In this document: piece after piece, positions 53,615-63,357 of the stretch
How the letters are laid out: each line of letters opens with the position of its first letter
How positions within the stretch are numbered: position 1 is the first letter of the stretch
DNA from: Candidatus Thiodiazotropha endoloripes
GTDB lineage: Bacteria; Pseudomonadota; Gammaproteobacteria; Chromatiales; Chromatiaceae
NCBI RefSeq assembly: GCF_001708965.1
Contig: NZ_LVJW01000003.1
Location: 868,001 to 932,000 of the forward strand
DNA: 64,000 nucleotides
Reading direction: 5' to 3'
The notes under the pieces: generated by a model
What the model was told of the DNA's origin: nothing
The model's input: the letters and a program-made list of their open reading frames with translations, nothing else
Databases searched by the model: none
Translations under genes and position numbers: made by a program

Positions 53615-55510
53615 GTGAATAGGCTATGGTTAACTGTTGTGGAAGTCTCATATAAACCCTTCACAATTTGGCACTATCTACCGCGCAGGAAATGGCTCAT
53701 CGTACTCTTGGTAGTGTTCGCCTATGCACTGCTGCTGTGGCAGGTCACTGATTTAGTACGTCATCGTGTCCAACAGGAGATGTTGGCTTCCGGTGAGCGC
53801 CAGCTCAATATCTATGTCAACAATCTGCAGGCTCAACTGGAGAAGTATGAGTTCCTGCCTGAGTTGCTCTCCACCAATGCGCCCCTGGTTGAGCTGCTGA
53901 AACGTCCCGGTGACAAGCAGCGCATCGAAACACTGAATCGCTATCTGGAGACCATCAATACCATCACCAATGCCTCAGACACCTATCTGATGGACAATGA
54001 AGGTTTGACCATCGCCGCCAGTAACTGGCAGTCGGAAAAGCCATTCGTGGGACGTAATTTCAGTTATCGGCCCTATTTCAAGCAAGCGATGCAAGGGCAG
54101 CTTGGACGCTACTACGCTCTGGGTAGCACTTCAGGCAGACGGGGATACTATTTTGCCTACCCGGTACGCCATGAGGGGGGTATCCTGGGTACGGTAGTGA
54201 TCAAAATCGATCTGACCATCCTGGAGCAGCAGTGGCAGGGACGTGACACTGAAGTGATCGTTACCGATCCGGAAGGGGTTATCTTCATCACCACACGGCC
54301 CGGTTGGCGGTATCGCAGTCTCTCTCCATTATCCCTCGAAGAGCGGCAACGTATCCGGGAGAGTCGGCGCTACTCGGGCGCATCGGTTGAACCGCTGGAT
54401 GTGACCTATCGGGAGCAGTTCTCCGAGTCGGCTCAGCGGATCGACATCAGTGGGCAGAAGCGGCGTTCGAGCGAGTCCTATATGATACTTGCCCAGTCGA
54501 TGCCGGAAGCCGGTTGGCTGGTACATCTGTTGAAACCAATGAAAGAGATTAAACAGGAGGTGCTGCATGCCATCGGTGCCAGCAGTTTTGCCTTTACCGT
54601 ATTACTGTTGATCGGCCTGGTGATGTCGCAGCGATACCGGAGAAACCGGGAGAGGGCCCACTATGAAGCGGAAGTCAACCAGTCTCTGCGGGAGGCCAGG
54701 GACCGGTTGGAGCAGCGGGTTCAGGAGCGGACCGTGGACCTGCATCAGGAGATCGAGGAGCGAAGGCGTACCCAGGAAGCTCTGCAGGAGACCCGGGATG
54801 AGTTGATCCAGGCGGCCAAGCTGGCAATGCTGGGGCAGATGTCAGCCAGTATCAGCCATGAGGTGAATCAGCCCTTGGCGGCGATCCGTACTTATACCGA
54901 CAATGCCCGTCTGCTGCTTGAACAGGAGCGTTGTGCCGATGTCAGCTGGAACCTGGAGCAGATCTCCGAGCTGATCGAGACGATGACCCAGATCAGCTCT
55001 CAACTGAAGCTGTTTGCACGCAAAACCGACGGATCGAGACGGCCGGTTTCCATGCATAACGTGATTGAGTCGAGTAAACGCATCCTTCATCCACAACTGC
55101 GCAAGAGCAGTACCGAAATAGAGTTCAAGCTGGCCAAAGTGGATCCTTTGGTGATGGCCGATCCGGTACGTTTGGAACAGGTATTGGTGAATCTCATCGC
55201 CAATGCGATGAACGCCATGGAAGATCAGCAGAACCGTTGGGTTTCGATCGAGATGGCGAGGCAGGGTGAGGATCTGAAGATCGACATTCTGGACAATGGG
55301 CCGGGTATTCCCGCAGACCACCTGGAGCGGATTTTCGATCCATTCTTCACCACCAAGGAGAGTGGCTTGGGTCTGGGCCTCTCCATCTCCCATCACATCA
55401 TAGAAAGCATGGGTGGTACACTCTCAGCTCAGAACAGTCAAAAGGCCGGAGCTATGTTTACCCTCCGTTTGCCGTTGGCGGAGCATGTGGTCGACAGCGA
55501 CGGCACATAA
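53615..55510 (+). CDS. DctB-type sensor histidine kinase
   Basis: A 631-residue kinase with a first membrane segment ([17 protein letters not shown]), a periplasmic double-Cache domain (about 60-300, ending before [15 protein letters not shown]), then a coiled-coil linker and the transmitter. The phospho-acceptor is His in [20 protein letters not shown]; the HATPase domain has [13 protein letters not shown] and DNGPGI plus LGLGLSIS. There is no HAMP domain, as in DctB (C4-dicarboxylate sensor). The ligand may be a dicarboxylate, by family analogy only. GTG start; the response regulator follows 222 bp later. Confidence 0.93.
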   Translation: MNRLWLTVVEVSYKPFTIWHYLPRRKWLIVLLVVFAYALLLWQVTDLVRHRVQQEMLASGERQLNIYVNNLQAQLEKYEFLPELLSTNAPLVELLKRPGDKQRIETLNRYLETINTITNASDTYLMDNEGLTIAASNWQSEKPFVGRNFSYRPYFKQAMQGQLGRYYALGSTSGRRGYYFAYPVRHEGGILGTVVIKIDLTILEQQWQGRDTEVIVTDPEGVIFITTRPGWRYRSLSPLSLEERQRIRESRRYSGASVEPLDVTYREQFSESAQRIDISGQKRRSSESYMILAQSMPEAGWLVHLLKPMKEIKQEVLHAIGASSFAFTVLLLIGLVMSQRYRRNRERAHYEAEVNQSLREARDRLEQRVQERTVDLHQEIEERRRTQEALQETRDELIQAAKLAMLGQMSASISHEVNQPLAAIRTYTDNARLLLEQERCADVSWNLEQISELIETMTQISSQLKLFARKTDGSRRPVSMHNVIESSKRILHPQLRKSSTEIEFKLAKVDPLVMADPVRLEQVLVNLIANAMNAMEDQQNRWVSIEMARQGEDLKIDILDNGPGIPADHLERIFDPFFTTKESGLGLGLSISHHIIESMGGTLSAQNSQKAGAMFTLRLPLAEHVVDSDGT

Positions 55511-55732
55511 ACGGGATAGGTTCTGTGTAAAAAAGCGTCAATCAAGGTGCGGGGGAGAGAAGATTGGTAATTTCAGATAGGCGACAACGCACGCAGCATG
55601 CAACTTCAGGTGAGAACCAAAAGGCTGATGCAGTCTCTACCTCCTGTGGCGTTCTGATTCGCTTATCCTGTTTTAGGAGCGGGAAATCACTCCCGGCAGA
55701 ATTCAACGGCGTGGCGATAACAGGGGGTGACC

Positions 55733-57091
55733 ATGTCGAGTAAACCGCCTGTTCTGTTTATTGATGATGAGAAACATATCCGCATCGCCAATACCCAGAC
55801 CATGCAATTGGCAGGCTTTGAGGTCAACGCCATGGAGCGTGCCGACAAAGCGCTGCCGATGCTCTCCTACGACTGGCCCGGGGTTGTGATCTGTGACATC
55901 AAGATCCCCGGCATGGATGGCATCGAGTTTCTGCTCAAGGCCCAGGAGATCGACCGGGATCTACCGGTGATCCTGATCTCCGGGCATGGGGATATCGCCA
56001 TGGCGGTACAGGCGATTCGTGACGGCGCCTACGATTTCATTGAAAAACCGTTTGCTGCGGATCAGCTTGTGGAGACAGTGAAACGGGCTCTGGATAAGCG
56101 CGCCCTGACACTGGAGAACCGATCCCTGCGCCAGGAGCTGGACGCCCAGAACAATACCCCGGGACCACGTATCATCGGGCGTTCACCGGCGATGCAGCGC
56201 CTGCGTTCAACCATTGCTCAGATCGCCGACACCGATGCGGATGTGCTGCTACTGGGTGAGACCGGAACCGGTAAAGAGCTGGTGACCCGTTCGCTGCACG
56301 AGCACAGCCGCCGACGGGAGTACAACTTTGTTGCGGTGAACTGTGGTGCGGTACCGGATAACCTGATCGAGAGTGAGCTGTTCGGACATGAACCCGGCGC
56401 GTTCACCGGGGCCAAGGGGCGGCGCGTCGGGCGTTTTGAACACGCCAATCACGGCACCCTTTTTCTTGATGAGATCGAAAGCATGCCGACACCAGTTCAG
56501 GTTCATCTGCTGCGGGTATTGCAGGAGCGTGCGATCGAGCGTCTTGGCTCCAATGCCCTGATACCCCTCGATCTGCGGGTGGTGGCGGCAACCAAGGTCG
56601 ATCTCAAGGCGGCCAGTGAAAGGGCGGAATTCCGTGAGGATCTCTACTATCGATTGAACGTGGTGACCTTGGAGATACCGCCGCTGCGTGACCGGCGGGA
56701 AGACATACCGCTGCTGTTCCACCATTTTCTGCTGATGGCCGGTGCTCGCTATCGACGTGAGGTGCCTCAACCCAACAGTGAGCAGATCCGGTTATTGCTG
56801 ACCCACCCCTGGCCGGGTAACGTGCGTGAACTCTGCAACATTGCAGATCGCTATGTGCTGCTTGGTGAGAATGTGGGGTATGACCTGAATACCCTGATGC
56901 AGGAGGTGGACAACGAAACGGCGATCACCCTGCCGCAGCAGGTTGACTGTTTCGAGAAGAGTCTGATCAAGCAGCAGCTTGAAATCCAGAAGGGTAATTT
57001 GAAAAACACCATGGAAGCGCTGGGGATCCCACGTAAAACACTGTATGACAAGATGCGCAAATATGGTCTGGATAAGAGTCACTACAAATAG
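55733..57091 (+). CDS. DctD/NtrC-family sigma-54-dependent response regulator
   Basis: A 452-residue regulator from ATG 55733, with GGGGG four to nine bases upstream (in-frame GTG 55727 overlaps it). The receiver has DDEKHIR and the phospho-Asp in [13 protein letters not shown]. The AAA+ core contains GETGTGKE (Walker A), [19 protein letters not shown] (GAFTGA, sigma-54 contact) and [10 protein letters not shown] Fis-type helix-turn-helix closes the protein ([20 protein letters not shown]). It will activate RpoN promoters when phosphorylated by the kinase upstream. No transport gene is adjacent. Confidence 0.95.
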   Translation: MSSKPPVLFIDDEKHIRIANTQTMQLAGFEVNAMERADKALPMLSYDWPGVVICDIKIPGMDGIEFLLKAQEIDRDLPVILISGHGDIAMAVQAIRDGAYDFIEKPFAADQLVETVKRALDKRALTLENRSLRQELDAQNNTPGPRIIGRSPAMQRLRSTIAQIADTDADVLLLGETGTGKELVTRSLHEHSRRREYNFVAVNCGAVPDNLIESELFGHEPGAFTGAKGRRVGRFEHANHGTLFLDEIESMPTPVQVHLLRVLQERAIERLGSNALIPLDLRVVAATKVDLKAASERAEFREDLYYRLNVVTLEIPPLRDRREDIPLLFHHFLLMAGARYRREVPQPNSEQIRLLLTHPWPGNVRELCNIADRYVLLGENVGYDLNTLMQEVDNETAITLPQQVDCFEKSLIKQQLEIQKGNLKNTMEALGIPRKTLYDKMRKYGLDKSHYK

Positions 57092-57095
57092 TGAC
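57078..57095. terminator. Hairpin at the end of the response-regulator gene
   Basis: GTCACTA (57078-57084) and TAGTGAC (57089-57095) form a perfect 7-bp stem with a CAAA loop; the stop codon TAG is within it. There is no T-run. It lies in the 15-bp gap before the convergent DUF3581 gene and may serve as a bidirectional 3' end. Confidence 0.4.
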
Positions 57096-57106
57096 ACCGG
57101 GATTGG

Positions 57107-57811
57107 TTATGAGCCGTATGCCTGTTTATAACTGTTGTACTGATCGACCACTTTCTGCATATCCTCTTCCTGATAGGCACGCAAACCGCGTAAGGCCATG
57201 TGCTTGGCCCCGTGTCCCACTTCGCGGCCGTTCTCCATGATGTGGAATTTAAGCTCCGCCATCGCCTTTTTACCCTGAACCTCAAGAGTGGAGCCGGTTG
57301 ATTCCAGCAAAGGCTGTTGGATGTGGAGTGTATTGAGGCTGATCTCCATGCTCTCATACATCACCAGCGGGCGACCTGGATTGATCATCACGTTCTGCTC
57401 AGCCATCAGCGGAACCAGCAGATGGGGAAATGTCCTGCCGGAGAAGGAGACGTAGCTCTGAGTCAGATTACTGATCAGCTGATGATCCTGGCTGAGCGGT
57501 CCCTGACGTTGGATTGAGAGATATTTTTTACCCTCATCGTCGCTGATATCGATCTTCTCACCGGCTGAATCGGAAAAGATCAGCTGGCTGTCAGTAACCA
57601 TGCCGGCAAAATGGAAACACATCTTCTGGCTCAGGCCGAAACGATCCAGAGCCACCGCAAACAACAGATCCCCGGGCACACAGAATATTTTTGCGTCAAT
57701 GTCGTGCAAGGGATTGAAATCATTGGCTATTTCTTTAGCGAATCGACTTGCCTGTTGACGGGAAAAAGCAACTTTGTCGCCTTCGGTTGTAAAATATTCG
57801 GCCAAAATCAT
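57107..57811 (-). CDS. DUF3581 protein
   Basis: A 234-residue cytoplasmic protein; FSRQQASRFAKEIANDFNPL, DAKIFCVPGDLLFA, GLSQKMCFHFAGMV and SLNTLHIQQP are the conserved blocks of DUF3581, found in gammaproteobacteria. The motif DFNPLH is reminiscent of hot-dog hydratases such as MaoC, so a thioester- or acyl-related role is possible. Function unknown. Convergent with dctD-like, divergent from hspQ. Confidence 0.9.
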   Translation of the reverse strand: MILAEYFTTEGDKVAFSRQQASRFAKEIANDFNPLHDIDAKIFCVPGDLLFAVALDRFGLSQKMCFHFAGMVTDSQLIFSDSAGEKIDISDDEGKKYLSIQRQGPLSQDHQLISNLTQSYVSFSGRTFPHLLVPLMAEQNVMINPGRPLVMYESMEISLNTLHIQQPLLESTGSTLEVQGKKAMAELKFHIMENGREVGHGAKHMALRGLRAYQEEDMQKVVDQYNSYKQAYGS

Positions 57812-57966
57812 GGTCTAACAATGCCTTAAAACAAAATTGTGGGCGATCATAACACAATTGTAACAATCCACCGGCAGGCCAGTGATGGCCCGGGGTTGGA
57901 TTTCTAGGTAATATGAAATGCAACTGCATCGATACGGATGCACACGAACAATCATGGGAGCCACTC

Positions 57967-58299
57967 TTGTCAAACTCTGAAATTCAGACCGGTCAGGCAA
58001 AATTCGGTGTGGGGAATCTGGTGCATCACCGTCTCTTCAGCTACCGGGGCGTGGTGGTGGATATCGATCCCGTCTTCATGCTCTCTGACGAATGGTATGA
58101 ACAGGTGGCCAAATCGAGACCACCAAAGGATCAGCCCTGGTATCGGGTGCTGGTGCACAACTCCAGTGATGAGACCTACGTGGCGGAGCGCAACCTGACC
58201 CATGATCTGGAAATGGAGCCGATTGAGCATCCTCAGCTGAACACCTTTTTTACCGCCTTTGAAGGCGGTCGCTATGTCAGCGGCGAACCCATGAACTGA
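57967..58299 (+). CDS. hspQ: Heat-shock protein HspQ
   Basis: The family domain is KFGVGNLVHHRLFSYRGVVV, DIDPVFMLSDEWYE, PWYRVLVHNSSDETYVAE. From TTG 57967 (GGGAG six bases upstream) the protein has 110 residues, close to E. coli HspQ (105). The frame also has ATG 57913, giving an 18-residue extension with a poor ribosome-binding site. HspQ binds hemimethylated DNA in one report and is an adaptor or enhancer of Lon protease in others; it is usually heat-regulated. No heat-shock promoter was recognised. Confidence 0.9.
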   Translation: MSNSEIQTGQAKFGVGNLVHHRLFSYRGVVVDIDPVFMLSDEWYEQVAKSRPPKDQPWYRVLVHNSSDETYVAERNLTHDLEMEPIEHPQLNTFFTAFEGGRYVSGEPMN

Positions 58300-58358
58300 A
58301 GCTTTCTGGCAACTCCCTTTCAATCCCGATCAAATCCACTCGAAACCGGATATCCGTT

Positions 58359-58808
58359 GTGTCTCAACTGAAAAATATTGCTCTACTGGTACTGCTGCTG
58401 GCTGCCGCCTATTTTGGTTTGTGGACACCCAATGAGCATGACACCACGGCCTCCGTCGAGTCGAAGCAGGATCTCTCTCAGGATCAGATTGAGCAGGCTT
58501 TTCGCAATCGTGCCACAGATCTGCAGCTGACCCTTGAGGGTCGGGTGAAGCGGGTGTTGTCCGACGACCGGGAGGGTAGCCGACATCAGCGTTTTATCAT
58601 CAACGTCGAGTCCGGACGTACTCTATTGGTAGCTCACAACATCGATCTGGCGCCACGGGTGAAGAACCTCAAGCCGGGAGATCGTGTGCAGATTCATGGG
58701 GTGTATGAATGGAACGAGAAGGGGGGTGTGGTGCACTGGACCCATCACGATCCTCAAGGGCGACATCAAGGAGGCTGGATAAAACATCAGGGTCGAACCT
58801 ATCAATAA
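58359..58808 (+). CDS. DUF3465 protein (membrane-anchored, OB-like)
   Basis: A 149-residue protein, GTG start, one N-terminal membrane segment (IALLVLLLAAAYFGLW) and a periplasmic domain with LTLEGRVKRVLSDDREGSRH, LAPRVKNLKPGDRVQIHG and VHWTHHDPQGRHQGGWI. The HWTHHDP..RH block is the signature of DUF3465. The five-stranded pattern suggests an OB fold. Function unknown. Confidence 0.88.
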   Translation: MSQLKNIALLVLLLAAAYFGLWTPNEHDTTASVESKQDLSQDQIEQAFRNRATDLQLTLEGRVKRVLSDDREGSRHQRFIINVESGRTLLVAHNIDLAPRVKNLKPGDRVQIHGVYEWNEKGGVVHWTHHDPQGRHQGGWIKHQGRTYQ

Positions 58809-58902
58809 CGCATCAGCGATCGGTTGATGGATCGATCTTGAGCCTGAGTCAATCCCGGCATGGTGCCATCGAAGGGGCGATAACAGGCCCGGATTAATAG
58901 CA

Positions 58903-59415
58903 ATGCAGGTTGGAACAGAACCACAAGCAATGGAAATTCCTTTGGCGGCAGCCCGTCGGTTGATGCTGCTGTTGCTGGTGAGCAGCGGTTTGCTGATCGC
59001 CGGTCTATGGCTGCCGATGCTGACGCTGACCAAGTTTCTGTTTATCGCCAACTCCTTCTCGGTGATCTCCGGTGTGGTGGAGCTATACAAGCGGGATCAG
59101 TGGTTTCTGTTCGTTGCGGTGGGCCTGTTCAGTGTTTTACTACCGCTGTTCAAACTGATGTTTCTGTTTCTACTGTTACGCAGTCGACAGATTGGTTCAG
59201 CCCATTTTCAGCGCTGGCTGAAATGGATGCACGATTTTGGCCGCTGGGCGATGCTCGATGTGATGGTGGTTGCGGTGATGATTGTCACTGTCAAGCTGGG
59301 TGTGGTGGCTGAGGTTGAGATACATAACGGGCTCTATCTGTTTGGCGGCGCTGTGCTATTGATTATGTATATCACCCATCAGGTGGTTGTCTATTTCGAG
59401 AGGGGCCAGCAATGA
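58903..59415 (+). CDS. Paraquat-inducible protein A family membrane protein
   Basis: A 170-residue inner-membrane protein with four predicted helices (LMLLLLVSSGLLIAGLWLP, FLFVAVGLFSVLLPLF, MLDVMVVAVMIVTVKLGVV, LFGGAVLLIMYITHQVVVY), consistent with a single PqiA half-unit. In E. coli PqiA is a two-unit protein of 417 residues working with PqiB (MCE) in lipid transport. No MCE protein is nearby. ATGA overlap with the ybaK gene. Start uncertain (ATG 58903 or 58930). Confidence 0.8.
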   Translation: MQVGTEPQAMEIPLAAARRLMLLLLVSSGLLIAGLWLPMLTLTKFLFIANSFSVISGVVELYKRDQWFLFVAVGLFSVLLPLFKLMFLFLLLRSRQIGSAHFQRWLKWMHDFGRWAMLDVMVVAVMIVTVKLGVVAEVEIHNGLYLFGGAVLLIMYITHQVVVYFERGQQ

Positions 59416-59879
59416 CACCCGCTGTGAAAATGGTCAAACATGCCGGCATTGCCTTCCAGACCCACAGCTATCAGCATGATCCTCAACACGACTCCTATGG
59501 AATGGAAGCGGTGGAGAGACTTGGACTGCCAGCGGAGCGGGTCTTCAAAACCCTGGTGGTCTCAATCGATGGTGGTGGGCTTGCGGTTGGTGTGTTGCCG
59601 GTTTCAGCAAAACTTGATCTGAAGGCCCTGGCCAAAGTCCTGAAGGTCAAGAAGCTGGCCATGGCCGAACCACGTGCGGTGGAGCGCAGCAGTGGTTATG
59701 TCCTGGGTGGTGTCAGTCCCCTCGGTCAGAAGCGAAAGCTGCCGACAGTCATCGATCGTTCAGCGGAACAATCAGCCACCATCTATGTCAGTGCAGGCAA
59801 GCGTGGGCTTGAGATCGAGTTGAGCCCTGACGATCTGGCGAACCTGTTGGATGCAACCATGGCAGCGATCACAAAATGA
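59412..59879 (+). CDS. ybaK: Cys-tRNA(Pro)/Cys-tRNA(Cys) deacylase YbaK
   Basis: A 155-residue YbaK/EbsC protein that hydrolyses mischarged Cys-tRNA(Pro). Blocks: YGMEAVERLGLPAERVFKTLV, LAVGVLPVSAKLDLKALAK, GYVLGGVSPLGQKRKLPTVID. The catalytic Lys (PAERVFKTL) is present. E. coli YbaK is 159 residues. Its start overlaps the pqiA-like stop, and its stop overlaps the pectate-lyase start. Confidence 0.95.
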   Translation: MTPAVKMVKHAGIAFQTHSYQHDPQHDSYGMEAVERLGLPAERVFKTLVVSIDGGGLAVGVLPVSAKLDLKALAKVLKVKKLAMAEPRAVERSSGYVLGGVSPLGQKRKLPTVIDRSAEQSATIYVSAGKRGLEIELSPDDLANLLDATMAAITK

Positions 59880-61282
59880 ATCCAGCTTACCGAACGCCCC
59901 ACGATAAACTTTTCAGTAGCAGGTTTTTTCTGCCTCTGTTTGTTCTGCTGTTGTTGCTGCCATGGCTTGGTGAGGCTTCCGAGTCGCTGCCCGCTTTTCC
60001 CGGAGCTGAAGGTTTCGGTGCCGTGTCGGTCGGTGGGCGGGGTGGAAAAGTGATCCGGGTAACCAATCTGAATGCCGACGGACCAGGCAGCCTGCAGGCG
60101 GCAGCGTCGGTATCCGGTCCAAGAATTGTGGTCTTCGATGTGGCCGGTGTGATCCGGGGGGATCTGCAGATCAAACATCCGAATATCACCATTGCCGGTG
60201 AGAGTGCGCCGAGTCCTGGCATTACCCTGGTCGGACGGATCGTTGCCCGGCCCCAAAACGGGCAGCGGCTGCACGATATCGTGATTCGGTTTCTACGCAT
60301 CCGCCAGAAACCGGTCCGCGGTCATACCGGTGATGTGATTCAACTGCCGAAGTCGGAACGGATCATACTGGACCATCTCTCCCTGGCCTGGGGAAATGAT
60401 GAACTGATCGATATCATTCACTCATCTGAAGTAACTGTACAGTGGTCTACTCTGGAAGAGTCCGACCCGAGCGGCCACAGCAAAGGTGAAGCTCATAACT
60501 TTGCCTTGCTCAGCGCCTATCCGCTGAGTGGCAATATTTCAATCCACCACAATCTGTTCGCCCACAATTCACGAAGAAATCCATCCCTTTCACCCTATGT
60601 GGAAAACAAACCGGCGGATTTCAGAAACAATGTGATCTACAACTTCAAGCAGGGATTGGGTCACGATGGACATAAGCCGGCTGCCGGTATCAACCTGATT
60701 GAAAACTATTACAAGCGGGGACCCAACAGTGAAAGTATTGAACTGTTTGAGTTCAGTGATCAGGGTAAATATTTCCTGAAGGGGAATCATCTGGCGGATT
60801 TTGGACCGGTCAATCGGCCCGGTGATGTGGGTTTTTTCTCCTCGTTTCGTATTGGCGTCAGTCGTCAGGGTGAGTTGCAGGAGAACGAATTTCCAGTCGC
60901 GACTGTCCAAACTGATGATGCGGTCACGGCCTATCTGAAGGTGCTTTCCCTGGCCGGATCATTTCCCAGGGACAGAGTCACCCGACGCACCGTTCGTGAA
61001 GTGATCACCGGCACCGGCAGTTGGCGCAGAGGCGGACCGGCCGAACCGGATGATGATTGGTTCCTCTCGGGTATGCAGCGACAGAGCAAGCGCGAGGACC
61101 GGGATGGGGACGGTATGCCGGATCAATGGGAACAGCAGAAGGGATTGGATCCAGATCGTGATTCAGCCAATCAGCTGATGGCCAACGGCTACACAGCGAT
61201 TGAGGTCTATCTTCATGAAAGGGCAGAGTTGCTGATCAAGGGGCCACGGGAGAGGGGGACGATCGAGTTGGCCATCGACTGA
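59876..61282 (+). CDS. Secreted pectate lyase-like beta-helix protein
   Basis: A 468-residue protein with signal peptide (FLPLFVLLLLLPWLGEA). AFPGAEGFGAVSVGGRGGKV is the conserved N-terminus of bacterial pectate lyase-like (PL1-type) proteins. The right-handed beta-helix follows with VIRFLRIRQK, IILDHLSLAWGNDE and ISIHHNLFAHNSRRNP (Arg in the NxRRNP region is the expected catalytic part). The C-terminal DRDGDGMPDQWE has a calcium-binding thrombospondin-3/dockerin-like motif. Extracellular polyuronate cleavage is the family function; the activity is not proven. Start overlaps ybaK by 4 bp, which is odd for a secreted polysaccharide lyase. Confidence 0.88.
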   Translation: MNPAYRTPHDKLFSSRFFLPLFVLLLLLPWLGEASESLPAFPGAEGFGAVSVGGRGGKVIRVTNLNADGPGSLQAAASVSGPRIVVFDVAGVIRGDLQIKHPNITIAGESAPSPGITLVGRIVARPQNGQRLHDIVIRFLRIRQKPVRGHTGDVIQLPKSERIILDHLSLAWGNDELIDIIHSSEVTVQWSTLEESDPSGHSKGEAHNFALLSAYPLSGNISIHHNLFAHNSRRNPSLSPYVENKPADFRNNVIYNFKQGLGHDGHKPAAGINLIENYYKRGPNSESIELFEFSDQGKYFLKGNHLADFGPVNRPGDVGFFSSFRIGVSRQGELQENEFPVATVQTDDAVTAYLKVLSLAGSFPRDRVTRRTVREVITGTGSWRRGGPAEPDDDWFLSGMQRQSKREDRDGDGMPDQWEQQKGLDPDRDSANQLMANGYTAIEVYLHERAELLIKGPRERGTIELAID

Positions 61283-61371
61283 TGGGGCGTGATGAAGACG
61301 ACATTCCGAGTCACCGGCTTAGCTACTCGATATCGTTGATCTGATGAGATAACAAGCGTGGGCAGATCGAT

Positions 61372-62454
61372 ATGAGCGAACAACAAATGGATGAATTACA
61401 ACGGGTATCGGATCTGAGAGTCTCCAGTGTTCAGCCACTGATACGACCCTCGGAGTTACTCGAAGCGATGCCTGTCAATGCCCAGGTCTATGAGCATGTG
61501 ATCAGGGTGAGGCAGGCGATACATCAGATTCTGACCGGGGTGGATCAACGGCCTTTGGTGATCGTCGGTCCCTGTTCGATCCATGATCCCGATGCGGCCA
61601 TGGCTTATGCGCAACGATTGAAACCGGTTGCTGAGAGTCTCAGTGACCGGATGATGATCGTGATGCGGGTCTATTTCGAGAAACCCCGCACCACCATCGG
61701 CTGGAAAGGGCTGATCAATGATCCGGAGATGAATGGATCATTCGATATGGCAAGAGGATTACGACTGGCCAGACAGCTGCTGCTGGATATCAATCAGCTG
61801 GGGTTGGCCACGGCGAGTGAAATTCTGGAGCCCTTTACACCCCAGTATATCGGTGATCTTCTGGCCTGGGTGGCAATCGGTGCCCGTACAACCGAGAGTC
61901 AGACTCATCGGCAAATGGCCTCCGGACTCTCCACGCCGGTTGGATTCAAGAACTCCACCGACGGCAATACACGGGTGGCGATCGATGCCATGTTATCGGC
62001 AGCAAATCCACATACCTTCCTCGGTATCAATGAGTCGGGAGAGACCTCCATTGTCGCCACCACCGGCAATCGGGATACCCACCTGATACTGCGTGGCGGC
62101 AGCCAGGGAGAGAACTACGATGAGTCCGAGGTGGTGAGTGTCGCTTCAGCCTTGCAGGAGGCTGGGTTGACTCCCAGATTGATGGTGGACTGTTCGCATG
62201 CCAACAGCCGAAAAAACCATATGCGTCAGGTGGTGGTCTGGAGTGATCTGATCAAACAGATTGTTCAGGCCAGAGAGAAGGGGGCCGGGCAGTCGATGAT
62301 TCTGGGTGCGATGCTTGAGAGCCACCTGAATGCCGGTCGTCAGGATATTCCTGAGGATCTTTCTGACTTGCAGTACGGGGTATCGGTGACAGATGCTTGT
62401 ATCGACTGGCAGACGACCGAACAGTTGCTGCGGGAAGCTTATGAACAGCTTTAG
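61372..62454 (+). CDS. 3-deoxy-7-phosphoheptulonate synthase (class I DAHP synthase)
   Basis: A 360-residue enzyme of the AroF/AroG/AroH type making DAHP from PEP and erythrose 4-phosphate, the entry to aromatic amino acid synthesis. VIVGPCSIHDPDAAMAYA is the metal/PEP region, RVYFEKPRTTIGWKGL and LATASEILEP are conserved, and VDCSHANSRKNH holds His/Lys ligands. Length equals E. coli AroG (350). Which aromatic acid inhibits it cannot be decided here. No other aro gene is adjacent. Confidence 0.96.
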   Translation: MSEQQMDELQRVSDLRVSSVQPLIRPSELLEAMPVNAQVYEHVIRVRQAIHQILTGVDQRPLVIVGPCSIHDPDAAMAYAQRLKPVAESLSDRMMIVMRVYFEKPRTTIGWKGLINDPEMNGSFDMARGLRLARQLLLDINQLGLATASEILEPFTPQYIGDLLAWVAIGARTTESQTHRQMASGLSTPVGFKNSTDGNTRVAIDAMLSAANPHTFLGINESGETSIVATTGNRDTHLILRGGSQGENYDESEVVSVASALQEAGLTPRLMVDCSHANSRKNHMRQVVVWSDLIKQIVQAREKGAGQSMILGAMLESHLNAGRQDIPEDLSDLQYGVSVTDACIDWQTTEQLLREAYEQL

Positions 62455-62589
62455 GGGCTGATGGCAGTCAGCATCTCCACCATTGAGAGAGCGCTTTAAT
62501 CATCCCGTCCTATGCGGGGGCCCAGACAAACCAAGTAGAAGATTCCGCGTTTCAGCGGAATGATCGACTATTATCCAGGGAAAGCTGAT

Positions 62590-63357
62590 ATGTCCGAGCA
62601 ATTGAAAACCGATCTGCAAACAGTGCAAGCGGCACGGGTGTTTTTTGGTCACCAATCCGTGGGCAACAACATCATCAGTGGATTGCAGCAGCTTGCACAA
62701 AAAACGGGGTTTGATCTGAACATTGTGGATCTTGGTTCCATTGAGTCGGAGAGTCAGCCGAGCGGACTGGTGCATGGGCCCATTGGTGAAAATCGCAAGC
62801 CGGTCAGCAAGTGCCGGGACTTCGAGCGGGTCATCGATCAGCAGCTGTCGGATAAAGTCGATTTTGCCCTGTTTAAATTCTGCTATATCGATGTCAACCG
62901 AAATACAGACATTGATAATCTGTTCCGCGTCTATCGTTTTACCATGGACCAGTTGATGGATGATCATCCGCAAATTCGCTTCATCCACAGCACCATACCT
63001 CTCAGATGCAGTCCGAGCACTCCGGGTGTCCGATTGAAAGAGCTCGTCGGTAAACTGTTGGGTAAGAAGAACAACAGCAAACTGGATAACTTTCAGCGCA
63101 ATCAGTACAACCGGTTACTGGTCGAAACCTATGGGCAGAGTCAGGTGGTCGACATCGCCGCTGCGGAAGCCACGGGCAGCAATGGCCGTCGGGAGTCCTT
63201 CAAAATGCATGGAGTGGCCAATTCTGCTCTGCTGGAAGAGTACAGCTCCGACGGTGGACATCTGAATGCGTTGGGGCAACGTCGTGTAGCCCAGTCTTTC
63301 ATACATCAACTGGCCGATATAATACGCACTTCAACCACTGAACCGTCTGCTGGATAA
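62590..63357 (+). CDS. SGNH/GDSL-like hydrolase-related protein
   Basis: A 255-residue protein, no signal peptide. The start at ATG 62590 (after GGGAAAGC) is better than 62560, which lies in a small hairpin (ATTCCGC/GCGGAAT, 62542-62561). It opens ARVFFGHQSVGNNIISGLQQ, where the usual GDSL block is replaced by GHQSVG. Later blocks are FALFKFCYIDV, FIHSTIPLRC and, near the end, SSDGGHLNALGQRRVA with Asp/His typical of block V. So catalytic Ser and Asp-His are plausible, in a sub-family that I cannot name. Confidence 0.75.
   Translation: MSEQLKTDLQTVQAARVFFGHQSVGNNIISGLQQLAQKTGFDLNIVDLGSIESESQPSGLVHGPIGENRKPVSKCRDFERVIDQQLSDKVDFALFKFCYIDVNRNTDIDNLFRVYRFTMDQLMDDHPQIRFIHSTIPLRCSPSTPGVRLKELVGKLLGKKNNSKLDNFQRNQYNRLLVETYGQSQVVDIAAAEATGSNGRRESFKMHGVANSALLEEYSSDGGHLNALGQRRVAQSFIHQLADIIRTSTTEPSAG

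Noticed and set aside
53466-53651. Open frame on the minus strand across the 4.5S RNA region
   Set aside because: The DNA matches the SRP RNA hairpin, and the frame is a by-product of that sequence.
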